Shown here one piece after another: positions 35,410 through 44,698 of a stretch of DNA of 64,000 bases. The position numbers and the translations under genes were made by a program. Location of the stretch: NCBI GenBank assembly GCA_041687675.1, contig JAWLBM010000001.1:310001-374000 (forward strand). Direction: 5' to 3'. The notes under the pieces were generated by a model, which did not search any database, was not told the DNA's origin, and was given only the letters and a program-made list of their open reading frames with translations. The DNA is from JAWLBM01 sp041687675. GTDB taxonomy: Bacteria; Pseudomonadota; Alphaproteobacteria; Rhizobiales; Pleomorphomonadaceae. The stretch's first letter is position 1. Every line of letters starts with the position of its first letter.

Positions 35410-36951
35410 TCAGCGGATCGGATGGATCGGCACCGCGTCATGGGTGGCGAAGGTGCGCTTGTCGTCCTCCTCGACGAGGCGGACCGGATAGCCCCAGAGG
35501 TCGGCGATGTGCTGCAGCACGCGGCCGGCGTCGCCGGGGTGCAGCGTGCGCCCCTCGACCACCGAATGGCGCAGCATCAGACGCCGGTCGCCATAGAGGT
35601 CGACGTCCACCACCTGCACGTCCGGATCCTGCCGGCCGACGTCGTATTGCCGGGCGAGCGCCCGCCGCACCTCGCGGTAGCCGCCCTCGTCGTGGATCGC
35701 GGCAACGAGGATCTCCTCCTCGTCGGGATCGTCGACCAGCCGGAACAGCCGCAGCCTGCGAATCAGCGCCGGGCTGAGGAACTGCAGGACGAAGCTCTCG
35801 TCACGGTAGTTCGCCCAGGCGTCCCGCAGCACCCCGTAGGGATCGTCCGAGCCGGCGATGTCGGGGAACAGGGCCCGGTCCTCCGCCGTCGGCTCCAGGC
35901 AGATCCGCTCGATATCCTGCATCATGGCGAAGCCGAGCGCGTAGGGGTTGATCCCGCCATAGCGCCGGTCGTCGAACTCCGGTTGGGCGATGACGTTGGA
36001 GTGGGCGTGCAGGAACTCGAGGAAGGCGCCCTCGGAGAGCCGCCCCTGCTCGTGGAGGCGGTGGAGGATGCGATGGTGCACGAAGGTCGCGCAGCCCTCG
36101 TTCATCAGCTTGGTCTGGCGCTGCGGGTAGAAGTATTGCGCGACCTGGCGGACGATGCGCAGGATCTCCCGCTGCCAGGGCTTCAGCAGCGGCGCGGTCT
36201 TCTCCAGGAAATAGAGGATGTTCTCCTCCGGCAGCCGCAGCAGCGCCCGGCGTCGGTCGTCCTCGGTCGGTCGCCGCCCGCGCCGGCGGCTGTCGGGCAG
36301 GGTGCGCCAGAGGTCGTTGTAGACGCGCTCGTCATGCGCCCGCCGTTCCGCCTCGCGGCGCTCCTCCGAGCGCAGGTCCGGCGCCTGCTTGCCCGGATAG
36401 CGGTGGATGCCGTGGTTCATCAGCGCGTGGGCGGCGTCGAGCAGCCGCTCCACGGCCGCGGTCCCGTGCCGCTCCTCGCAGGCCGAGATGTAGGACTTGG
36501 CGAAGGAGAGGTAGTCGAGGATCGCCGTGGCGTCCGTCCACTGGCGGAAAACGTAGTTGTTCTTGAAGAAGTGGTTGTGCCCGAAGGCTGCGTGGGCGAT
36601 CACGATCGCCTGCGTCGTCGCCGAGTTCTCCTCCATGATGTAGACGAGGCAGGGCGAGGAGTTGATGACGATCTCATAGGCGAGGCCCTGCCAGCCCTTC
36701 CGGTAGAGGGTCTCGTTGCGGGCGAACTGCTTGCCGAAGGACCAGTGCTTGTACAGCACCGGCATGCCCGTCGAGGCGTAGGCGTCGAGCATCTGCTCCG
36801 ACGTGATCACCTCGATCCGGTTCGGATAGACGTCGAGGCCGAGTTCGGAGAGGGCGATCGGCTCCACCGCCTCGTGGATCCGCGACAGGGTGTCGAAGTC
36901 CCAGTCCGCACCGGTGAACAGCAGCCGGTCCTCCGCGAGCCGGGTCATCAT
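35410..36951 (-). CDS. SpoVR family protein
   Basis: This 513-residue cytoplasmic protein of the SpoVR/YcgB family has conserved stretches such as KHWSFGKQFARNE, EIVINSSPCLVYIMEEN, HAAFGHNHFFKNN and TKLMNEGCATFVH. The biochemical role of the family is unknown. It is the last gene of the prkA-yeaH-spoVR operon, whose E. coli equivalents (yeaGH, ycgB) respond to stress and nitrogen starvation. Its ATGATG start overlaps the stop of the yeaH-like gene (ATGATGA). Confidence 0.9.
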   Translation of the reverse strand: MMTRLAEDRLLFTGADWDFDTLSRIHEAVEPIALSELGLDVYPNRIEVITSEQMLDAYASTGMPVLYKHWSFGKQFARNETLYRKGWQGLAYEIVINSSPCLVYIMEENSATTQAIVIAHAAFGHNHFFKNNYVFRQWTDATAILDYLSFAKSYISACEERHGTAAVERLLDAAHALMNHGIHRYPGKQAPDLRSEERREAERRAHDERVYNDLWRTLPDSRRRGRRPTEDDRRRALLRLPEENILYFLEKTAPLLKPWQREILRIVRQVAQYFYPQRQTKLMNEGCATFVHHRILHRLHEQGRLSEGAFLEFLHAHSNVIAQPEFDDRRYGGINPYALGFAMMQDIERICLEPTAEDRALFPDIAGSDDPYGVLRDAWANYRDESFVLQFLSPALIRRLRLFRLVDDPDEEEILVAAIHDEGGYREVRRALARQYDVGRQDPDVQVVDVDLYGDRRLMLRHSVVEGRTLHPGDAGRVLQHIADLWGYPVRLVEEDDKRTFATHDAVPIHPIR

Positions 36952-38252
36952 GCGCCCTCCACGCCGGCCGTCTCGCTGCGACGCTCGAACAGTTGCCGGA
37001 ACACCGGGTAGATGTCGCGCCGGTCGTCCACCCGCCGCATGGCGAAGGGCAGGTCCGGCCGGGCGAGGCCGCGGTAGGCGCCCCAGAGCGTCGTCTCCCG
37101 GCCGGTGAAGCCGCCGTCGCCCTCGCCCCCGAAGCGGCCGACCTCCAGGTAGGCGTAGTATTGCGACATCGGCAGGATGGTCTCGCGCAGGAGCCCCACC
37201 GCGCGGTCGTTGTCGTGCGGGAAGTTGTCGCCGTCGGAGGCCTGCGCGGCGTAGATGTTCCACTGGTCGGCCGGGTAGCGCTCGCCGGCGATGCGGATCA
37301 TCTCGTCGAGGGCCGAGGAGATCACCGTGCCGCCGCTCTCGCGGCTGTGGAAGAAGGTGTCCTCGTCCACCTCCTTGGCCTCGTGGGTGTGGCGGATGAA
37401 GACGATGTCGACGCGCCGGTAGCGCCGCTTCAGGAAGACGTAGAGCAGGCTGAAGAAGCGCTTGGCGATGTCCTTCATCCGCTCGTCCATCGAGGCGGAG
37501 ACGTCCATCAGGCAGAACATCACCGCCCGCGCCACCGGCTCGGGCTTGGCCTCGGTGCGGCGGAAGCGAAGGTCGAGCGGGTCGATGAAGGGCACCATGC
37601 GCGAGCGCCGCTCCTGCCGCTCCAGCTCCGCCCTGAGCCGCACGGCCGCCTCCTCCTCGCCCTCCGCCTCGAGGTCGGCGATCCGGCGGCGGAGATCGTC
37701 GAGCTCGGCCGTTCCGGGCCTGCGCAGCGCGATACGCCGGGAGAGGCTGCGGCGCAGCGTCCTCGGCACCGACAGCGCAGCCGGCGGGCCGGAGGTCTGG
37801 AAGCCGGCGCGCTGGCGCTTGTCCCGGGTCTCGCCGACCAGCTGGCGCTTGGCGAGGTTGGGCAGCTCGAGGTCGGACAGGAACAGCTCGAGGAACTCCT
37901 CGCTGGTGAGCACGAAGCTGAACTGGTCCTCGCCCTGCCCGTCGGGGCTTCCCTCGGCGCCGCCGCCGCCCGCGCCGCCGTCCGGCCGCGGGATGCGATC
38001 GCCCTGCACGAACTCCTTGTTGCCCGGCAGCACGTGCTCGCGGACACCGACGGAGCCGGTGCGGAAGGTGGGCTCGTGGACGCCGTCCGCGGGGATCACC
38101 ACGGGCCCGCCCTCGCCGATCTCGCGGATCTTGCGGGAGGCGGAGGCCTCGCGCACGGCCTGCCGCACCAGCGACCGCGCCCGGCGGATGAACCGCTGCC
38201 GGTTGCCGAGGCTCTTGCCTCCGGGATCAAGCCGACGGTCGATGATATTCAT
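36948..38252 (-). CDS. YeaH/YhbH (DUF444) family protein
   Basis: This 434-residue DUF444 protein has an Arg/Lys-rich N-terminus, a Gly-rich linker near residues 90-108 and a C-terminal von Willebrand A-like domain with a MIDAS-type LMDVSASMDE near residue 255. It is the middle gene of prkA-yeaH-spoVR. In E. coli YeaH interacts functionally with the kinase YeaG (PrkA). Nine bases separate it from prkA, and its stop overlaps the spoVR start. Confidence 0.9.
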   Translation of the reverse strand: MNIIDRRLDPGGKSLGNRQRFIRRARSLVRQAVREASASRKIREIGEGGPVVIPADGVHEPTFRTGSVGVREHVLPGNKEFVQGDRIPRPDGGAGGGGAEGSPDGQGEDQFSFVLTSEEFLELFLSDLELPNLAKRQLVGETRDKRQRAGFQTSGPPAALSVPRTLRRSLSRRIALRRPGTAELDDLRRRIADLEAEGEEEAAVRLRAELERQERRSRMVPFIDPLDLRFRRTEAKPEPVARAVMFCLMDVSASMDERMKDIAKRFFSLLYVFLKRRYRRVDIVFIRHTHEAKEVDEDTFFHSRESGGTVISSALDEMIRIAGERYPADQWNIYAAQASDGDNFPHDNDRAVGLLRETILPMSQYYAYLEVGRFGGEGDGGFTGRETTLWGAYRGLARPDLPFAMRRVDDRRDIYPVFRQLFERRSETAGVEGA

Positions 38253-38261
38253 CGAGTTTCC

Positions 38262-40199
38262 TCAGCCCGCCTGCCTCACGCGCATGTACCACTCCACCAG
38301 CCGCCGGACCTGCCGCTCGGTGAACCCGCGCCTCATCATCCGCTCCACGAACTCGTGGTGCTTCCTCTCGGTCTCGCCGTCCTTCTTCGATCCGAAGCTG
38401 ATCACCGGCAGGAGGTCCTCGACCTGGCTGAACATCCGCTTCTCGACCACGTCGCGGATCTTCTCGTAGCTGGTCCAGGAGGGGTTCCGGCCCTGGTTCG
38501 CCGCCCGGGAGCGCAGCGAGAACTTCACCACCTCGTTGCGGAAGTCCTTCGGGTTGGCGATCCCGGCCGGCTTCTCGATCTTGGTGAGCTCCTGGTTGAT
38601 CAGCTCGCGGTCGAGCAGCTGGCCGGTGTCCGGGTCCTTGTAGTCCTGGTCCTCGACCCAGGCGTCGGCGTAGGCGACATAGCGGTCGAAGAGGTTCTGG
38701 CCGTAGTCGTTGTAGGACTCCAGGTAGGCCTTCTGGATCTCGTTGCCGATGAACTCGGCGTAGCGCGGCGCGAGGTCCGACTTGATCAGGTCGAGGTAGG
38801 CCCGCTCGGTGTCCTCCGGGAACTGCTCGCGGCGCACCGCCTGCTCGAGCACGTACATGAGGTGCACCGGGTCGGCCGCCACCTCCTCGGTATCGTGGTT
38901 GAAGGTCGACGACAGGGTCTTGAAGGCGAAGCGGGTGGAGATCCCGTTCATGCCCTCGTCCACCCCCGCGGCGTCCCGGTACTCCTGCAGCGTCCGCGCC
39001 TTCGGATCGACCTCCTTCAGGCTTTCACCGTTGTAGACGCGCATCTTGGCGTAGAGCGTCGAGTTCTCGTGCGGCTTCAGCCGCGACAGCACCGCGAAGC
39101 GCGCCAGCATCTCCAGCGTGTCCGGCGCGCAGGGCGCCTCGGAGAGCTCGGAATTGCGCAGCAGCTTGTCGTAGATCTTCGTCTCCTCGTCCACGCGCAG
39201 GCAGTAGGGCACCTTGATCACGTAGATGCGGTCGATGAAGGCCTCGTTGTTGCGGTTGTTCTTGAAGGTCCGCCACTCCGCCTCGTTGGAGTGGGCCATG
39301 ATCATGCCCGAGAAGGGGATCGCGCCGATGTTCTCCGAGCCGACGTAGCTGCCCTCCTGCGTGGCCGTCAGCAGCGGGTGCAGCATCTTGATCGGCGCCT
39401 TGAACATCTCGACGAACTCGAGCACGCCCTGGTTGGCGCGGTTGAGGCCGCCGGAGTAGGAGTAGGCGTCGGGATCGTGCTGGGCATGCATCTCGAGGCG
39501 GCGGATGTCCACCTTGCCGACCAGCGAGGAGATGTCCTGGTTGTTCTCGTCGCCGGGCTCGGTCTTGGCGATGGCGACCTGCCTGAGCCGCGACGGCATC
39601 ACCCGGGCGACGCGGAACTTGCGGATGTCGCCGCCGAACTCGTCGAGGCGCTTGACGCACCAGGGGCTCATCAGGCCGGTGAGCCGGCGGCGCGGGATGC
39701 CGTACTCGGTCTCCAGCATGTCGGCCATGGTGTCGGGGTCGAACAGGCTGAGCGGGCTCTCGAACACCGGGCTGAGCTCGTCGCCGGCCTTCAGGACGTA
39801 GATCGGCTTCTCCTCCATCAGCGCCTTGATGCGCTCGGCCAGCGACGACTTGCCGCCCCCGACGGGGCCGAGCAGGTAGAGGATCTGCTTGCGCTCCTCC
39901 AGCCCCTGCGCGGCCTGGCGCAGGAAGGCGACGATGCGCTCGACCGTCTCCTCCATGCCGTAGAACTCGGCGAAGGTCGGATAGGCCCGCATGGTCCGGT
40001 TCATGAAGATGCGGCCGAGCCGCGGGTCCTGCGACGTGTCGATCAGCTGCGGCTCGCCGATGGCCGCGAGCAGCCGTTCGTGCGGTCCCGCGTACATCAA
40101 CGGGTCGCTCCGGCAGCCCTCCAGGAAGTCCTGGATGGTCATCGTGCTGTCGCGCCTGGCCTCGTAGGCCTCCGCATATCTGTCGAACAGAGCACTCAA
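38262..40199 (-). CDS. prkA: PrkA-type serine protein kinase
   Basis: This 645-residue protein has an N-terminal AAA+ ATPase (Walker A LLGPVGGGKSSLAERI near residue 110) and a C-terminal PrkA kinase-like domain. E. coli YeaG and Bacillus PrkA are the best known members, linked to sustained nitrogen starvation and sporulation control; some evidence points to protease rather than kinase activity. It is the promoter-proximal gene of the three-gene operon. The promoter must lie in the 422-bp upstream gap. Confidence 0.93.
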   Translation of the reverse strand: MSALFDRYAEAYEARRDSTMTIQDFLEGCRSDPLMYAGPHERLLAAIGEPQLIDTSQDPRLGRIFMNRTMRAYPTFAEFYGMEETVERIVAFLRQAAQGLEERKQILYLLGPVGGGKSSLAERIKALMEEKPIYVLKAGDELSPVFESPLSLFDPDTMADMLETEYGIPRRRLTGLMSPWCVKRLDEFGGDIRKFRVARVMPSRLRQVAIAKTEPGDENNQDISSLVGKVDIRRLEMHAQHDPDAYSYSGGLNRANQGVLEFVEMFKAPIKMLHPLLTATQEGSYVGSENIGAIPFSGMIMAHSNEAEWRTFKNNRNNEAFIDRIYVIKVPYCLRVDEETKIYDKLLRNSELSEAPCAPDTLEMLARFAVLSRLKPHENSTLYAKMRVYNGESLKEVDPKARTLQEYRDAAGVDEGMNGISTRFAFKTLSSTFNHDTEEVAADPVHLMYVLEQAVRREQFPEDTERAYLDLIKSDLAPRYAEFIGNEIQKAYLESYNDYGQNLFDRYVAYADAWVEDQDYKDPDTGQLLDRELINQELTKIEKPAGIANPKDFRNEVVKFSLRSRAANQGRNPSWTSYEKIRDVVEKRMFSQVEDLLPVISFGSKKDGETERKHHEFVERMMRRGFTERQVRRLVEWYMRVRQAG

Positions 40200-40621
40200 G
40201 GTCTGCCTCCCGAGGTGGTCGTGCCCCCCTGGTGCTGTCGCCCGTCCGGCTTGGCGGCGGCGCGACGGCGGCCCTGCATAAGGAAATTGGTAAAAGACGG
40301 GAGAACCGCAAGGGGTGCAGCCCTGCCGGGCACGTACAAAGAAACGCTGCCGCGGCCCGCGCCACCGGCCGGACCCTTCCCGAAGCGCGGAAACCTCCGC
40401 GCTGCGTGTCCGGTGATCGGCGTTGGCTGCATGGGCATCCGGTCCTCCTCGGCGGCCGCAGGCGCGACCCCATGAGGTTCAACCGGTGACCCGGCCCCGC
40501 GTTCCGCCTCCGATCGTCCATCGTGGAGATGCAATGCGGCCGTGGCGCGGCGGCGGCCGATTTCCGCCGCAGCCGGGCCGTGGCGGACCCCCGCCGTGGG
40601 CTGCTTGCGGCGCCGGCGGCA
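40200..40621. other. Gap upstream of prkA
   Basis: This 422-bp stretch separates prkA from a small membrane-protein gene in the other direction. I see no convincing gene in it: open frames here lack ribosome sites and family resemblance. It must hold the prkA promoter. A partial match to the EcfG pattern on the minus strand near 40481-40505 has one mismatch and lies almost 300 bp from prkA. Confidence 0.5.
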
Positions 40622-40942
40622 ATGCCGGAATATTCCGCCGTGATATTGACCTTTTTCATCCTGCTGCTCGCCGGCGTCGTCTGGCTGGTCTCGCTGGCGG
40701 CGAACAGGATCGCCCGCACCGGGCCGCTGGCCTCCCGCGCAGGGCTCCGGCTGGCGCTCGCCTGCTGGCCGGCCCCGGTCCTGCTCGCCTGGCTGGCCGT
40801 TGTCTGGTGGGAGGTGATGGCCGACCCGACGGCGGCCAACCTGTTCCCGCTCGCCTTCGCGATCCTGGTGGTGCTGTGGCTGGTCTATGCCCTGCTCCTC
40901 CATGTCGCGGCGAGGATCGCCGGCGCCATGGCCTCCAGATGA
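40622..40942 (+). CDS. Small multipass membrane protein
   Basis: This 106-residue protein has three predicted helices (about residues 5-27, 40-62 and 75-100). No family is recognised. The start MPEYSAVIL places the first helix at the N-terminus; a frame opening at 40523 adds an Arg-rich segment and is less likely. It lies 59 bases ahead of an acetyltransferase gene. Confidence 0.5.
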   Translation: MPEYSAVILTFFILLLAGVVWLVSLAANRIARTGPLASRAGLRLALACWPAPVLLAWLAVVWWEVMADPTAANLFPLAFAILVVLWLVYALLLHVAARIAGAMASR

Positions 40943-41001
40943 TGCCGCCTGGGGCATTCCGCCGCCCCGGACCCGGCGAGGACTGCCCGAGGGAGGAACC
41001 C

Positions 41002-41505
41002 GTGACGACGATCGAGACCGACCGCCTTCTCCTGCGCCCGTTGGCCCGGTCGGACGCGGCCGCCATCTCGCGCCTCCTCCTCGACGACCCGGAGGCGGTT
41101 CGGATGACCGCGCGGATTCCGGAGCCCTGCACGCCGGAGGCGGCGCTCGCCTGGATCCGCCTGCGCGTTGGCCCCGGCGAGCACACCTTCGCCATGGAGA
41201 CCCGGGACGGGGACTTCGTCGGCTGCATGGGGCTGGTCGCGCCCGGCGGCGACGTCGGCGCCATGGGCTACTGGGTCGGCCGGCCGTGGTCCGGCCGCGG
41301 CTTCGCGACCGAGGCGGGCCACGCCGCGCTGGAGCACGCCCGCCGCCTCGGCCTGGCTACCGTCCTCGCCGAGGCCCTCCCGGACAACGGGGCGTCCCTC
41401 CGCGTCCTCGAGAAGCTGGGGTTCGAGCCGGACGGCGCACTCGAGAAGGATCTCCCCGAGCGGGGCGGCCGGCGGCTGCTGCTCCGCTTCCGCCGACGGC
41501 TCTGA
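41002..41505 (+). CDS. GNAT-family N-acetyltransferase
   Basis: This 167-residue acetyltransferase resembles RimJ/RimL-type enzymes. It begins TIETDRLLLRPL as this subgroup does, and the acetyl-CoA loop is in GYWVGRPWSGRGFATEA (about residues 91-107), followed by NGASLRVLEKLGFE near 132. The acceptor is unknown; ribosomal proteins, peptides or small amines are possible. The start is GTG at 41002 after GGGAGGAA. Confidence 0.88.
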   Translation: MTTIETDRLLLRPLARSDAAAISRLLLDDPEAVRMTARIPEPCTPEAALAWIRLRVGPGEHTFAMETRDGDFVGCMGLVAPGGDVGAMGYWVGRPWSGRGFATEAGHAALEHARRLGLATVLAEALPDNGASLRVLEKLGFEPDGALEKDLPERGGRRLLLRFRRRL

Positions 41506-41522
41506 CGGTCCGCCCCGACGCG

Positions 41523-41897
41523 TCACGCGCCGAGCGGGGCATATCCCTCCGGGGTGAAGCGCGGCAGGCAGAGGCAGAGGAAGACGAGGTCGCCGGGCCC
41601 GTCGTTGCGGATCCGCTGGGCGGCGCCGGCCGGGATGTCGACGCAGTCGCCCGGCCCGACCCGCACCTCCACGCCGTCGCCGGCGTCCATCACGCCGGCG
41701 CCGCGCTCGACGATGTAGACCTCCCGCACGTCAAGGGCGTGCAACTGCGTCGTCACGCCCGCTTCCACGCGCGCCCGCGCCAGCGAGACGCCCGGCACCG
41801 CCGGGTCGTTCAGGAGTTCGGCGATGTGGCAGCGCTCGCCGGTGGAGACCTCGCCGCGGCCGGAGGCGGGGATCAGGCGGAGCGGGCTTTCGGGCAT
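41523..41897 (-). CDS. Cupin-domain protein
   Basis: This 124-residue single-cupin protein has both cupin motifs: TTQLHALDVREVYIVERG (about residues 49-66) with the first metal ligands, and GDCVDIPAGAAQRIRN (about 82-97). The second motif has Gln where a histidine ligand is common, so metal binding may be weak. The function is unknown. It converges on the acetyltransferase gene and diverges from the amidohydrolase gene. Confidence 0.78.
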   Translation of the reverse strand: MPESPLRLIPASGRGEVSTGERCHIAELLNDPAVPGVSLARARVEAGVTTQLHALDVREVYIVERGAGVMDAGDGVEVRVGPGDCVDIPAGAAQRIRNDGPGDLVFLCLCLPRFTPEGYAPLGA

Positions 41898-42115
41898 CGT
41901 GGCCTCCGGGTATCGCCGGTTCAGGGGGCGCAGGTCGCAGTCGGCAGGCGGCCCGCGGCATCGGCCGGGCCGTCCCGGCCAGGGCGGTGCGTTCGGCCAG
42001 GACAAGGATGGACGTCCGGCCCCCGGCGTCAATCGCGACGTGCGGCTCCGCTCTGGCACGCCGCCAGAAGCTCGCCTAGGCTGGCGCCAGCCGCACGAGC
42101 CCCGAGGAGTCGCCG

Positions 42116-43468
42116 TTGAGCCCGCCGCCCGCCGCCCCTGCCGGTTCGCCCGGCGACCTCCTCGCCGTGGTCGGCGCCACCGTCGTCACCTGCGACGGCG
42201 CGATGAGCGTGGTGCCGGACGCGACGATGCTGGTGGAGGGTGGGCGGATCGCGGCGATCGGTCCGCGGGCCGCGGTCGAGGTGCCCGAAGGAGCGCGGAT
42301 CGTCCGGGGCGAGGACCGGATCCTGATGCCGGGTCTCGTCAACATGCACTGCCATGCCGGCGACAGCCTGTTCCGCGGCCTCGTCGAGGACCTGCCGCTG
42401 GAGCCCTGGCTGCAGACCGTGTGGACGGCGGAGCGGACGATCCTCGACCCGGACACCTGCCGCCTCGGCGCCCGGCTCGGCCTCGCCGAACTCGCCCTCC
42501 AGGGCGTCACCACCGTGATGGACATGTTCTGGCACGTGGACGAGACCGTTGCCGCCGCGCACGAGATCGGCCTGCGCCTTGCCACCGGCGGCATCTTCTT
42601 CGACCCGCCGGGCATGGACGGGCGGACGGTGGAGACCCGCAGGGCCGCCGCCGAGGACTTCTGCCGGCGCCATGCCGCCGACCCGATGCTGTTCACCGGG
42701 GTGATGCCGCACGCGACCTACACCGCCGGGCCGCAGAGCCTCCTCGCCGCCGCCGAGGTCGCCCGCGCCCACGATGGCTTCTTCTGCACCCACGCGGCCG
42801 AGACCCGCGTCGAGCAGGCGACCATCCTCGAGCGCTACGGCGCGCGGGTGATCAAGCACCTCGACCGGCTGGACCTCCTCGGCCCGCGCACCGTGCTCGC
42901 CCACTGCGTCCACCTCGACGAGGAGGAGATCGCTCTGCTCGCGCGGACCGGCACCCATGTGGCGCACAATCCGATGTCGAACCTGAAGCTCGCCTCCGGC
43001 TTCGCGCCCGTCCCGGCGCTGCTCGCCGCCGGTGTGAACGTGACGCTCGGCACCGACGGGGCGATCTCCGGCAACGACATCGACCTCTGGCTGGCGACGC
43101 GCCTCGCCGCCACCCTGCACAAGGCCGCCAGCGGCGACGCGGCGGCGGTGCCGACGGCGGAGGCGCTGAGGATGGCCACCGTGAACGGGGCGCGGGCGCT
43201 CGGCGCGGTCGACCGGCTCGGCTCGCTCGAGGCCGGCAAGGAGGCGGACTTCGTTCTCGTCGCCACCGACCGGATCCACGCCGCGCCGCTGTTCGATCCG
43301 GTGACCCACCTCGTCTACGCCGCCGGCAAGGGCGACGTCACCGACGTCTTCGTCGCCGGCCGGCAGATCGTCGAGGCGGGCCGGCTGCTGACCGCGGACG
43401 TCGGCGCCATCATCGCCGACGTGCATGCGCTGAGGGGCCGCACGCTCGCCAGCATCGGCCGCGCCTGA
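42116..43468 (+). CDS. TRZ/ATZ-type amidohydrolase (cyclic deaminase)
   Basis: This 450-residue zinc amidohydrolase resembles 8-oxoguanine, SAH/MTA and hydroxydechloroatrazine deaminases. Metal ligands are visible in NMHCHAGDSLFRG (HxH, about residues 76-88), FCTHAAE near 224, VLAHCVHLDEEE near 262, and TDGAISGNDID near 315. It would remove an amino group or chlorine-like leaving group from a purine or triazine ring. The TTG start at 42116 follows GAGGAG. Confidence 0.85.
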   Translation: MSPPPAAPAGSPGDLLAVVGATVVTCDGAMSVVPDATMLVEGGRIAAIGPRAAVEVPEGARIVRGEDRILMPGLVNMHCHAGDSLFRGLVEDLPLEPWLQTVWTAERTILDPDTCRLGARLGLAELALQGVTTVMDMFWHVDETVAAAHEIGLRLATGGIFFDPPGMDGRTVETRRAAAEDFCRRHAADPMLFTGVMPHATYTAGPQSLLAAAEVARAHDGFFCTHAAETRVEQATILERYGARVIKHLDRLDLLGPRTVLAHCVHLDEEEIALLARTGTHVAHNPMSNLKLASGFAPVPALLAAGVNVTLGTDGAISGNDIDLWLATRLAATLHKAASGDAAAVPTAEALRMATVNGARALGAVDRLGSLEAGKEADFVLVATDRIHAAPLFDPVTHLVYAAGKGDVTDVFVAGRQIVEAGRLLTADVGAIIADVHALRGRTLASIGRA

Positions 43469-43496
43469 AGGCGCCGTGGCCGGGGCGGCCAGGGGC

Positions 43497-44546
43497 TCAG
43501 GCCGAGACGTCCACCTCCTGGCGGGTGCTCTCGGTGAGGAAGCCGGCATCGAGCACCTGCTGCAACTCCGCCGCGCGGCGGAAGGACGGCTCGGCGGTGG
43601 CGCCGGTGAGGCAGGCGACGACGAAGGCCTGGTAGTTGGTGCCGACCGGCTCCACCGTCACGTCGCGCCAGGCCTGGGTGTGGATGTCCTCGCCGGAACA
43701 GACGCGCAGGTGGGTGCCGTCCGTGCCATGCTGCAGTTCGAGGCCGCCCCTGTCGCCGTAGACCCGCAGCCGCAGCGTGTTGGCGTAGCCGCTCGCCCAG
43801 CGGCTGGCGTGCACGACGCCGATGGCGCCGTTGTCGAACTCGACCGACATGGTGAAGCTGTCGTTGGCGTCGAGCTTGTAGACGCCGATGCGGTTCTCCG
43901 GCGCCTTCTCGAACGTCCTCAGCCGGCAGAACACCCGCGCCACGTCGGCCGCCGCGCCCCAGGAGGCGAAGTCGAGGATGTGGATGCCGACGTCGCCGAG
44001 GACGCCCTTGGAGCCGTGCGCCTCGGACAGGCGCCACAGCCAGCGGTCCTCGCTGCGCCAGTCGCCCCAGTGGAGTCCGGAGAGCCAGCTCTGCAGGTAG
44101 GAGGCCTCGACGTGCTTGACCTCGCCGATGGCGCCCGAGAGCACCATCTGCCGCGCCGCCTGGATCTCGGCGACGTTGCGGTAGGAGAGGTTGACCATGC
44201 CGACGAGGCCCTTCGCCTCGGCGGTCTCGGTCATCTCCAGGGCGTCGGCGTAGGTGACGGCGAGCGGCTTCTCGCAGAACACGTGCTTGCCGGCGGCGAG
44301 CAGCTTCATCGTGGTCGGATGGTGCTCGGAGTCCGGCGTGACGTTGGCGGCGGCGTCGAACTCGCCCCAGGCGATCGCCGCGTCCAGCGAGTCGAAGCCG
44401 CGCGGGATGCCGTGCTCCTCGCAGAAGGCGTCGACGCGGGCTTGCAGGACGTCCACGGCGCCGGTGATCTCCACCCCGGGGATCGCCCCGAAATGGCGCA
44501 CGTGGGTCTTGGCCATGGATCCGGTCCCGAGGATCAGGAGGCGCAT
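43497..44546 (-). CDS. thuB: Gfo/Idh/MocA-family oxidoreductase, ThuB-like
   Basis: This 349-residue NAD(P)-dependent sugar dehydrogenase has the nucleotide loop GTGSMAKTHVRHFG (residues 7-20) and the family's CEKPLAVTYADA near 92, with the catalytic lysine. Downstream of thuA this matches ThuB of Sinorhizobium, which with ThuA turns trehalose and related disaccharides into 3-keto derivatives. The trehalose transport genes thuEFGK are not nearby. A 152-bp GC-rich gap separates it from thuA. Confidence 0.78.
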   Translation of the reverse strand: MRLLILGTGSMAKTHVRHFGAIPGVEITGAVDVLQARVDAFCEEHGIPRGFDSLDAAIAWGEFDAAANVTPDSEHHPTTMKLLAAGKHVFCEKPLAVTYADALEMTETAEAKGLVGMVNLSYRNVAEIQAARQMVLSGAIGEVKHVEASYLQSWLSGLHWGDWRSEDRWLWRLSEAHGSKGVLGDVGIHILDFASWGAAADVARVFCRLRTFEKAPENRIGVYKLDANDSFTMSVEFDNGAIGVVHASRWASGYANTLRLRVYGDRGGLELQHGTDGTHLRVCSGEDIHTQAWRDVTVEPVGTNYQAFVVACLTGATAEPSFRRAAELQQVLDAGFLTESTRQEVDVSA

Positions 44547-44698
44547 GGGTGTCTTCCGAGGCTGGCAGGCGGAGGTTGGCGGGGAATGCGTCCGGTGCGC
44601 CCGCACCGAAGGCCCGGAGGCCGGCGGCCGTCCGGGGATGGGCGGCCGGGGGGACCCGGCCGCGGGTGGCGTGCGCCGGCGGGCCGCCGGCGGGGGGA

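Noticed and set aside
40481..40505. EcfG-type promoter for prkA on the minus strand
   Set aside because: It has one mismatch in the CGTT element and lies nearly 300 bp from the prkA start.
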